This document shows, piece after piece, positions 1-6,722 of a stretch of 6,778 nucleotides of DNA. The DNA lies in contig CAZCGA010000235.1 in NCBI GenBank assembly GCA_964498075.1, positions 1-6,778 on the forward strand, written 5' to 3'. Position numbers and translations under genes: made by a program. Below the pieces are notes generated by a model. That model saw only the letters and a program-made list of their open reading frames with translations, was not told where the DNA came from and made no database searches. Origin of the DNA: CAZCGA01 sp964498075. Its GTDB lineage: Bacteria; Desulfobacterota; Binatia; HRBIN30. Within the stretch, counting starts at the first letter, position 1; every line of letters starts with the position of its first letter.

Positions 1-280
1 CGACGATGTTGATCTTGACGTCGCCGAGACGCACCGCGGCGTTCTTGGCGAGGATGGTGATCCCCTTCTCACGCTCGAGTTCGTTGGAATCGAGGACGCG
101 GTCGGGCATCTCTACCCGCAGGTCGACCTGGCCGGTCTGGCGCAGCATGGCGTCGACCAGGGTGGTCTTGCCGTGGTCCACGTGGGCGATGATCGCCACG
201 TTGCGCAGGTCTTCGCGGAACGCCGTGACCCGCCCGGGGGCCTGCTCCCTGCTCGACCTCGTGCTCGTGGATAGGTTCAC
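1..280 (-). CDS. typA: Ribosome-associated GTPase TypA/BipA, N-terminal part (runs off the window)
   Basis: This is the start of a translational GTPase of the TypA/BipA family, a cytoplasmic protein that binds ribosomes and helps with assembly or stress-related translation. Directly visible are the P-loop (G1) AHVDHGKT, followed by TLVDAMLRQTGQV, and the switch I (G2) segment EREKGITILAKNAAV. The EKGITILAKN wording is typical of TypA and distinguishes it from LepA and EF-G. The G3 DTPGH motif would lie just beyond the window edge. I chose GTG at 280 because AGGAG (290-294) sits 9 bases upstream. An in-frame ATG at 299-301 would add seven residues but has no Shine-Dalgarno sequence and directly follows an in-frame TAA. 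The gene lies 165 bases downstream of the hydrolase-cyclase gene on the same strand and is functionally unrelated to it. The family call is firm; the exact start is less so. Confidence 0.93.
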   Translation of the reverse strand, partial: MNLSTSTRSSREQAPGRVTAFREDLRNVAIIAHVDHGKTTLVDAMLRQTGQVDLRVEMPDRVLDSNELEREKGITILAKNAAVRLGDVKINIV

Positions 281-371
281 GTCTTCGCGCTCCTGCTTCA
301 TTTACAATGCCGCACGTTATGTGGAGAACCAGGGCCCGCCCGCTCAACTGCCACGATCCGGCACCTCTCTT

Positions 372-377
372 ATTGTA
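372..377 (-). promoter_or_regulatory. Possible -10 element for typA
   Basis: On the minus strand these bases read TACAAT, five of six matches to the sigma70 -10 consensus. They lie in the gap between the cyclase gene and typA, about 90 bases upstream of the GTG start. The -35 region is poor (TTCTCT or TCTCTC at 17-18 bases). I see no convincing terminator between the two genes, so read-through from the cyclase gene is also possible. Confidence 0.22.
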
Positions 378-445
378 TCGGACGGCTGGGGCATGAGAGA
401 AGGAGGGGGCAGGATGACCTTGCCTACTCGTCTCCTACGGCGACC

Positions 446-1807
446 CTACGGCCGCCAGCGCACTTCGTAGAGGCGGACGGCGTCTTCGAAGCCCTTGAGC
501 ACGGTCTCGCCGCGGTCGGCGTAGACGTAGCTCTTGCCGGAGAGCAGGTGGCGCAGCGGCTCCGGGATCAGGATCTCGCCCGCGGCTGCCTGTGCCGCGA
601 TTCGCGACGCGAGGATGACGGTCGAGCCGAAGAGGTCGCCGTCTTCCTCGATCGGCTCGCCGGCGTTCAGGCCGACGCGCACGTGCAGCGGCTCTTGAGC
701 TGCCTTGTTGCGCCCCGCGAAGGCGCGCTGGAGCGCGATGGCGCAGTCGACCGCCTTGGTCACCGACCCGAACGACACCATGAAGCTATCGCCATCGGTC
801 TTGATCTCCTTACCGCCGTACTCCTTCAGCGTCTCGCGCGTAAGGCGCTCGTGCTCGCGCAGCACCTCGCGGCCGCGCTCGTCCCCAAGGCGCTGCATCA
901 TCTGTGTGTGATCGACGAGATCGGTGAAGAGGATGGTCTGCACCGCCGTTGCTTGCCGGGGGCCTGGTGCGTCGGACCGCGTGGCTCCGGACGCACCCAC
1001 AAAGTCCGCGATGGCCTGCACGATGTCCCGGCCGCCGTCGAGATACGGGACGACACCCTTGCCGGGAAACATGCGTGTCGTTGCGCCGGCGATCGGCGCC
1101 GCATATTGGCGGAAGGCGTCGTAGCTCTCCCGCTGCATGCACAGAGTCGGGGCACGGACTCGTGAGGCCGGCTCGTAGAGTTCGTCCAACCGGTTCCACC
1201 ACCGTTCATACCACGCTCCGAAAAAGCGCAGCCAGGTTTCCTGCGCTACCGTCTCGCGGATGACGCGCGCGTAGGCATGCGACTGCTCGCCGCGCGCCCA
1301 TCCGAGCGCCTGATGAGCCGAGAACTCAGTGAAATTCTCCCAATCCGACACTGCCAACTGAGCGGCCGCCCGGAACTGTGGTGTGGCCGGGTCCTGGCCC
1401 GGAAAGCCAGGCGGCGGCAGCCAGAGCGCCAGATGGCTCACACGTTCCGGGTGCGCGGCGGCGTACCATACGGCCGTGTACGTTCCCGCGAGATAGCCGA
1501 ATACCGTGGCTCGCTCAGCGCCCGTCGCGTCGATCACCGACTCGAGGTCGCGCACAAGCGCTTCTACCGAAAGATCCTCCACGTCGCGCTGCGAAAGACC
1601 GGTGCCGCGCGCGTCATACTGCACGAGCTTGAAGTGCTCCTCCAACCCGTCGGTCCAGGCCCGGCGGCCGGGAATACCTTCGTACTGCAGCATCGCCGAG
1701 AGCAAGATCGGCGTGTGCACAAGCCAGTGCTCTCCCTTCCCGGTTACCGCGTACGCGATGCTTACGCCGTCCTCCGTCGTGCAGTAGCGGACTTCTCGCT
1801 CCGCCAT
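446..1807 (-). CDS. Alpha/beta-hydrolase-like domain fused to a class III adenylate cyclase
   Basis: A 453-residue cytoplasmic protein. Residues about 1-270 form an alpha/beta-hydrolase-like domain (DARGTGLS at 65-72, then the helix AHPERVSHLALW). Residues about 288-453 form a class III nucleotidyl cyclase predicted to make cAMP from ATP. The cyclase keeps both metal-binding aspartates (D296 in FTDLVDHT, D340 in KTDGD), the adenine-selecting pair K336 and D391, and R402, but has I398 where Asn normally stabilises the transition state. The hydrolase elbow reads GYLAG (104-108), so the nucleophile Ser is Leu106, and the usual His position is Val252. It is probably non-catalytic. ATG 1807 shares its A with the upstream TGA (TGATG) and has GGGAG eight bases before it, which suggests translational coupling. 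A comparable hydrolase-cyclase fusion is Mycobacterium tuberculosis Rv1900c. The frame stays open upstream to 2827, but that part is Arg-rich and not coding. Confidence 0.9.
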   Translation of the reverse strand: MAEREVRYCTTEDGVSIAYAVTGKGEHWLVHTPILLSAMLQYEGIPGRRAWTDGLEEHFKLVQYDARGTGLSQRDVEDLSVEALVRDLESVIDATGAERATVFGYLAGTYTAVWYAAAHPERVSHLALWLPPPGFPGQDPATPQFRAAAQLAVSDWENFTEFSAHQALGWARGEQSHAYARVIRETVAQETWLRFFGAWYERWWNRLDELYEPASRVRAPTLCMQRESYDAFRQYAAPIAGATTRMFPGKGVVPYLDGGRDIVQAIADFVGASGATRSDAPGPRQATAVQTILFTDLVDHTQMMQRLGDERGREVLREHERLTRETLKEYGGKEIKTDGDSFMVSFGSVTKAVDCAIALQRAFAGRNKAAQEPLHVRVGLNAGEPIEEDGDLFGSTVILASRIAAQAAAGEILIPEPLRHLLSGKSYVYADRGETVLKGFEDAVRLYEVRWRP

Positions 1808-2820
1808 CAGTCGTGCTCCCGCCACCGCACTTCGTACACCGTATGCGTCCCCGACAGGCCCTTCAGCTCCACCTGGCGCGGCTCGCCGAACACCACCGCG
1901 TCCGTGCTGCTCTCGACGAGCTTGAGCACGTGCGACGACACCATGATCTCGCCGCCCTTCGCTTGTCCGGCGACACGCGAGGCGAGGATCACGTTCCTCC
2001 CGTAGAAGTCGGCGCCCTCCTTGATCGCCTCGCCGGTGTGCAGGCCGATGCGCACAGGAAGCGGCTGCTTCTGGTGCTCGCGGTTGTACGCAGCGAACGC
2101 GCGCTGGACTGCGATCGCACAGTCGAGGCCCTTCGCCGCCGACCGGAACGCGACCATGAAGGCGTCGCCGATCGTCTTCACCTCGTGGCCATCGTGTGCG
2201 ACGATCTGCTCGCGGAAGATCGCGTTGTGCTTGCGCAGCAGCTCCAGCCACGCCCGGTCGCCGAGCCGTTCGGTGAGCACCGTCGAGTCCTCGATGTCGC
2301 TGAACATGATCGTCACGGTGCCGTCCGGCGCCGCGGCCTGCTGCGGCAACGCCGGCCGCTCCTTCTCGACGGCGCGGGCGACGGCGTCGATGGAGGTGTA
2401 GATGCTGGTGGAGGATAGCCCCTGCGTCTCGAGCTTGAGCGCGAGTCCGCGGTCGACGATGTGCTTCATGCCGATGTGCTGGGCGCCGTCGATGGCCGCG
2501 CCAATCAGCGCCATNNNNNNNNNNTAGAACGTGGCGCCGTGCTCGCGGTACGCGCCGGCGGCGCGGTCGAGCAACTGCAGCGCCTGCGCGAGATCGCCTC
2601 GCCGCTGCGCGACCTCCGCCAGCCCCTGCAGGCAGCGCCCGGCCTCGGCGGGGCAGCGCTCGCGCTCGCACCACTCCAGGGCGGTGCGGAAGCGTCGTTC
2701 CGCGTCGTCGATGTGGTCGCGGGCGAGCGCGATCGCGGCGAAGACGCGAAGGCCGCATCGTCCCGAGAATGGGTCGTAGGCGACCGCCGTGGCGTATGCG
2801 TCTGTTTGAATGTATTGCCC
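1807..2820 (-). CDS. C-terminal TPR and class III adenylate cyclase module of the large signalling protein (after frameshift, crossed by gap)
   Basis: This is the 3' part of the gene that starts at 6248, read in a different frame. It begins with TPR-like helices (for example CERERCPAEAGRCLQGLAEV, then ALQLLDRAAGAYREHGATF), crosses the N gap, and resumes with a helical linker (ALALKLETQGLSS). The class III cyclase starts at about 2322 (PDGTVTIMFSDIEDST). Metal-binding aspartates are at codons 2296-2298 and 2164-2166. The adenine-selecting Lys is in EVKTIGD (2176-2178) and the partner Asp in ADFYG (2008-2010), so cAMP is the expected product. The canonical Asn is Ile (1987-1989); the Arg four residues later is kept. 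An independent start (TTG 2572-2574) is formally possible, but the TPR coding sequence continues upstream of it without a break. The protein ends in YEVRWREHD, close to the end of the next gene's product (YEVRWRP), which indicates duplicated cyclase domains. It overlaps the hydrolase-cyclase start by one base. Confidence 0.82.
   Translation of the reverse strand, partial: GQYIQTDAYATAVAYDPFSGRCGLRVFAAIALARDHIDDAERRFRTALEWCERERCPAEAGRCLQGLAEVAQRRGDLAQALQLLDRAAGAYREHGATFXXXXMALIGAAIDGAQHIGMKHIVDRGLALKLETQGLSSTSIYTSIDAVARAVEKERPALPQQAAAPDGTVTIMFSDIEDSTVLTERLGDRAWLELLRKHNAIFREQIVAHDGHEVKTIGDAFMVAFRSAAKGLDCAIAVQRAFAAYNREHQKQPLPVRIGLHTGEAIKEGADFYGRNVILASRVAGQAKGGEIMVSSHVLKLVESSTDAVVFGEPRQVELKGLSGTHTVYEVRWREHD
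2515..2524. other. Assembly gap (10 N) inside the TPR-cyclase gene
   Basis: Ten consecutive N bases. With the gap taken as exactly 10, the reading frame before it (REHGATFY) and after it (MALIGAAIDGAQHIGMKH) is the same, which would happen one time in three by chance. The true length is unknown, so residues may be missing. Both flanks look like the C-terminal end of a TPR region, where repeats can cause assembly problems. Confidence 0.97.
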
Positions 2821-2822
2821 GG

Positions 2823-5800
2823 TGCATTCATGAACGCGTCGTCCCCCAGGGCAACCGCGGCCTCATCCAACGGGACCAGACCCGGCGTGAGGATCGCCAC
2901 CCCATCGATAGGCGTTGCGCGGGGACTGCCTGCCATCGCCTCCCGCAGCCGGAGAAACTCGTGTTGCGCGCGCTCATGCTGGCCGGCGTTGGCGAAGATG
3001 CGCGCCCGGACGGCGTGGAGGATGGCCAGATCGATCGGGCGCCCGCCGGCCAGGCCGGGGTCAGGCAGCGGCCCAACCGCCGCGTCAGGGTCGCCGGCCA
3101 TCTCCGCCCGCGACGCGCGAAGGAGCGGGATGATATAGCTGGCGTCAGAGGCCCGCTCTTCAGCCAGGGCGTCGAACGCCGGCCAGTCGCAGCGCGCGAG
3201 CAGGACCGCGGCGTGAAGGACCACCGAGTTCTCATCGTAGAAGCGGATGTGGTGGGCGCGCGCGTAGGCGGCGCTCTCCGCCGCAAGCTGGCTGCCCGCG
3301 TCAAGGCGCCCGGACGAGAGCACCGTGTAGGCTTGACTGAAGAGCGCGGCGGCGGCGTTGCGCGCCTGGCCCAGCTTGGCGAACCTCTCGTGGATCTCCT
3401 GCGACAGCTTCGCCGAGCGCTCCAGGTCACCGTTGTCCCACGCCCGCTGCTCATCTGACCTCAGAAGTTGCGCTTCCACATCGGCGAAATCGTGACTACT
3501 GACAAGATCGTCGAGGCGCTGCTGCGCGCGTTCGGCCTCTGCGGCCTCGATCTGCGAGGCGTTCTCTGGATACATGAGGTGGCTGAGCAGCAAGGCTTCC
3601 AGGTACGGGTCCTGGTCACCAAGGGCCGTCAGCGCCGCTTGGATCAGCGGCGGCCACCGTTGAGGAGGCGCAGGTACAAGCAAGGCCTCCAGGGTGGCGC
3701 GGGCCATCCCTCGTGCCTCGTCCTGCTGGCAATACAGCGTGATCGCCCGCATGAGACTGCGCCAGGACGCCCGGTAGTTGCCGTCGTCGCGCGCGCAGCG
3801 GCCCAGCGTGAAGAGGAGCTCCGCCTCGTTCTCGCCCAGCTTATCATCCGCTTCGCTGATCAGCGTCAGGCAGTGCTCGTAATGCTGGGCAGCGACGTCC
3901 CAGGCGAACTGCGTCTCCGCTTGCTGCGCCGCCAGCTTCGAGTAGCGGACGGCCTTCGCCGCGTGACGGAGCGAGAGCATCGCCGCCTCCACGAAGTGCC
4001 CTGCGAGCCGCGGCGCCCGCTCGTCGGCCCGCGTCCCCCAGCGCTCCTCTAGCGCTTCAGCCACCTGGCCGTGGATGCGCACGCGGCGGGTCGTGGACAG
4101 CTCATCGAGCAACGTCTCCTGCATCAGCGCGTGCGTGAAGCGGTAGCGTCCCGTCTGTTTCATCTCCTCGATTACGCGCGCCTCCAACGCCTCTTCAATG
4201 AGGCGCAGCAGCGTGTCCTCGTTCCCTTGCCCGAGCAGCGTGAGCGTATCGTAGTTGAACTCGCGCCCAGCGACGGCGGCGACCTGCAGCAATTCGTTCG
4301 CTTCCTCCGAGATGCGATCGAGCCGCCGCCCGAGCGCCTCGCGAACGCCGTCCGGCACAGCAATGTCCGAGACGGACTCGGTCAGCTTCCCTTCCTGCGT
4401 CAGCAGGTTGACGACCTCCGAAAGGAAGAACGGGTTGCCTTCGGTCTCCTCGAAGATGCGGTCGAGCAGCTCCGGCCGAGGCGTGACGTTGGCGGCGGCG
4501 CGGATGTAGTCGGCCACCTCGGCCCGCGAGAGGCCGCGCATGACGACCCGCTGGAAGCCGGACTCGCGGTTCAGCGTGGCGAGCGCCTCGGAGAGCGGGT
4601 GCGTCCGCACGAGATCGGTGTCGCGGTACGTGGCGACGACGAGAACGCGCATCCGCGACAGCTCTCGCGCCAGGTGCTGTAGCAGCAGCAGCGACGGCTT
4701 GTCCGCCCAGTGGAGGTCGTCGAGCGCGACGAGGAGCGGTCCGCGGTTCGCGATCGCGCGCACGAATGTCGCGTAGGCGTCGAACAACCGGAACTGCTGC
4801 GCCTCGGCGTCGGCCAACGGCTCCGGTTCGATGAAGTTGGCTTGCTCGCGTAGCCAGGGGAACATGGGTGCCAGTTGCGACCCCTTGCCCTGCATGTCCG
4901 TCGCGAGCTCGCCGACATCGTTACTAGTGGCGTACTGGTTTCCGATCTGCATCCACGGCCAGTACGCCGGCGCGCCCGCGCCCTCGTGGGCGCGCCCCCA
5001 CAGCACCTGGCCGCCACGGAGACGGGCGTACGTCTCCAGCTCCTGCGCAGTGCGCGTCTTGCCGATCCCCGGCTCGCCGACGAGCATGAGCATCGTGCCG
5101 CGGCCCGCGAACGCCTCGTCGAAAGCCTTGTGCAGGCGCTCCAGCTCGCCCTCTCGGCCGACGAAAACGCCCCGGGCCAGCCGATCGAGGACGTTCGATT
5201 CGGAGTGCGAGGCGCTCCTCTGCGCTGGATCGACGCGCTCGAGCGTCTCCAGGACCAGTGCAGCGCTCTCAGGCCGCGCGCTCGGGTCCTTCTCCAAGAG
5301 GCGCAGGATGAGCTCCTCGAGATCAGGTGGACAATGCTCCGTCAGCCAGGACGGTGCTACCGCGGCCGTGTTGATGTGCTGGCTGATCACGGCAGTCGGG
5401 TCGTCGCCCAGGAAGGGTGGCCGGCCGGTCACCAACTCGTACAGCATCGCGCCCAGGGAGTAGAGGTCCGAGCGCGGCGTCACCTCGCCGCCGAGCGCCT
5501 GTTCCGGCGGCATGTAGGCGACCGTGCCGACCATGGATCCGGCGAGCGTCAGCCGCGACCGGTCGAGCGCCTTCGCCAGACCGAAATCTCCGATCGCCGC
5601 GGAGCCTTCGGCGCTGAGCCAGATGTTCCCCGGCTTGAGGTCGCGATGAATGATGCCGTGCCCGTGCGCGTGTTGGAGCGCTGCGCACACCGCTCGCCCG
5701 ATCTCGAGCGTCCGCTCAAGCGGCAGCCGCCGATCGGGAGCGGCGTTCATCAGATCCTCGACAGAGCCTCCCGCCATGTACTGGCTGACCAGATACGGCT

Positions 5801-6248
5801 GCCCGTTCTCCTCCCCTGTGTCATAGATCGTCACGATGTGCGGCGTATCACCGAGCTGGCCCATCGCTTGCGCTTCCCGGTTGACTCGAACCACGCCGGA
5901 CGCGTCCAGTCCCTCAGTCTTCAGAATGGAGACCGCGACATCCCGGCTCAGCTTTGCGTCTTGCGCCAGGTAGACGCGCTTGCGGCCGCCCTCGCCGAGG
6001 AAGCGCCGCACCTGGTAGCGGCCAGACGCGAACGACGACGGCAGCGCGGGCGCCGGGTCCGGCTGTTTGGTCTCAGCCGCCGCCGCCGCTGAAGTGGTCG
6101 TCAGCGCCGCGCGGCACCGCTTGCAGAACTTGGCGGTTGGCGTGTTGGTCGTGCCGCACCCCGCGCAGGCGCGCACGAGCTCACCCGCGCACTCCTCGCA
6201 GAAGTCCGCATCGGCGGGGTTCTCGTGGCCGCAGGATTGGCAGCGCAT
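2823..6248 (-). CDS. Zinc-ribbon Ser/Thr kinase - AAA ATPase - TPR signalling protein (N-terminal 1142 residues, up to the frameshift)
   Basis: Domains in order. Two four-cysteine zinc ribbons (C3, C6, C17, C20 and C28, C31, C42, C45). A low-complexity linker. A protein kinase (about 78-340) with HRDLKPGN (H201-N208), DFG (221-223), MPPE (246-249), alphaC Glu125 and R325. An AAA_16/STAND-type ATPase from FVGRE (362) with Walker A GEPGIGKT (391-398) and Walker B LLVALDD (505-511). Then helical TPR-like repeats from about 740 onward. In beta-3 the expected VAIK lysine is Ser107 (VAVS), while K90 lies in the glycine loop GEGGRKRVY. No signal peptide or membrane segment is visible, so it should be cytoplasmic. 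The start ATG has GAGGGAG six bases upstream (6255-6261). Sensible sequence stops after LGDDAFMNA; the same frame continues open into the gap but becomes Arg/Ser/Pro-rich, while TPR sequence resumes one frame over at 2820. The intact product would also include the cyclase at 1807-2820, about 1480 residues in all. Confidence 0.92.
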
Positions 6249-6254
6249 TGGTTG

Positions 6255-6261
6255 CTCCCTC
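6255..6261 (-). promoter_or_regulatory. Ribosome binding site of the kinase-ATPase-TPR-cyclase gene
   Basis: The minus strand reads GAGGGAG, then a six-base spacer CAACCA, then ATG at 6246-6248. This good match to the anti-Shine-Dalgarno sequence fixes the start immediately before the first zinc-ribbon cysteines. Confidence 0.7.
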
Positions 6262-6279
6262 AGGGTTGAGGCAGACCCA

Positions 6280-6285
6280 AGTATA
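6280..6285 (-). promoter_or_regulatory. Possible -10 element for the kinase-cyclase operon
   Basis: The minus strand reads TATACT (five of six to TATAAT) inside the AT-rich run TACATATATACTT, the only such run near the gene start and 32 bases upstream of the ATG. I find no good -35 at 16-18 bases (the 17-base position is GCGGAT), so an activator may be needed or the element may be misread. An 11-bp palindrome (6305-6315) overlaps where the -35 would be. Confidence 0.35.
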
Positions 6286-6304
6286 TATGTAGGGCCGGGC
6301 TCAT

Positions 6305-6315
6305 CCGCATTGCGG
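6305..6315. promoter_or_regulatory. Short palindrome, possible operator
   Basis: CCGCATTGCGG has perfect 5-bp arms around a single central base. It lies about 20-30 bases upstream of the putative -10 of the kinase gene, a usual place for a regulator to bind. Palindromes this short arise by chance, so this is only a candidate. Confidence 0.15.
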
Positions 6316-6380
6316 CTCGCAAGACAAGGGAAATGAATCTAGGTGACGGGCCGGTTCTGGCGGGTCGCCCACCATGGCTG

Positions 6381-6409
6381 TTGACATGCAGCGCCGCTCG
6401 CTTGATAAT
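6381..6409 (+). promoter_or_regulatory. Near-consensus sigma70-type promoter facing right
   Basis: TTGACA (6381-6386), a 17-base spacer, then GATAAT (6404-6409): 11 of 12 consensus bases at the optimal spacing. Transcription would begin near 6416 and run away from the kinase gene. With equal base frequencies, a match this good is expected roughly 0.1 times in a window of this size over both strands and three spacers. No gene with a ribosome binding site is visible downstream within the window, so the product may be a small RNA or a short ORF. Confidence 0.5.
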
Positions 6410-6478
6410 GGCGTCGCAAAGGCCGTTCGTGACGTTGCCAACCTAGTTTTCACGAGTTGACAAGACGGCAACCGACGA

Positions 6479-6518
6479 GTCCGGTGGTCTGGAGACGTTA
6501 CAAACTACACCACCGGAC
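6479..6518 (+). repeat. Inverted repeat (10-bp arms, 20-base loop)
   Basis: GTCCGGTGGT (6479-6488) and ACCACCGGAC (6509-6518) are perfect reverse complements. The hairpin would lie about 63 bases into a transcript from the promoter at 6381-6409. There is no T-run after it, so it is not a classical intrinsic terminator; a leader structure, an RNA element or a protein binding site are alternatives. The sequence ACCACCGGAC occurs again at 6632-6641. Confidence 0.6.
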
Positions 6519-6670
6519 ATCGGATGAATGTAGCGGTCACAATCGAGGAATTCGTATCTGCGACGGGCGCCCTGACCACGTTCATCGGGTACGTACCTTC
6601 TAATTCGATGGTCCGACTAGATGGCGCTCTGACCACCGGACCATGGTCCACCGCCATGGACGCGACCTGC

Positions 6671-6722
6671 TGCTTCGGACACAGGAGATCTAGACTCGGT
6701 GCTTCGGACGCAGGAGATCTAG
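6671..6722. repeat. Two-copy 23-base direct repeat, period 29
   Basis: Copies at 6671-6693 and 6700-6722 match at 22 of 23 bases (TGCTTCGGAC, then A or G, then CAGGAGATCTAG), separated by six bases. They lie just downstream of the stop codon of the minus-strand gene at 6729. The period is not a multiple of three, which argues against a coding repeat. Two copies with a six-base spacer do not make a CRISPR array. Confidence 0.75.

Noticed and set aside
299..301. ATG as the start of typA
   Set aside because: It has no Shine-Dalgarno sequence, while GTG 280 has AGGAG nine bases upstream; leaderless use of the ATG cannot be excluded.
281..445. Intrinsic terminator between the hydrolase-cyclase gene and typA
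   Set aside because: Only a weak CTCTC/GAGAG pairing with a loop of about 30 bases and no T-run.
1808..2827. Upstream extension of the hydrolase-cyclase frame, which stays open from 2827
   Set aside because: The translation is Arg/Ala/Pro-rich and lies over the first cyclase, which is conserved in another frame. ATG 1807 with GGGAG and TGATG overlap is the natural start.
4875..6092. 405-codon open frame on the + strand opposite the kinase and ATPase domains
   Set aside because: It is antisense to clearly conserved kinase and ATPase motifs, is rich in Arg and has no recognisable domain; long antisense frames are common in high-GC coding DNA.
6457..6485. Second + strand promoter starting at TTGACA 6457-6462
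   Set aside because: The -35 is perfect, but the bases at 16-18 spacing are TCCGGT-like with no resemblance to a -10 element.
6671..6722. CRISPR array
   Set aside because: Only two repeats with a 6-base spacer and no cas genes.
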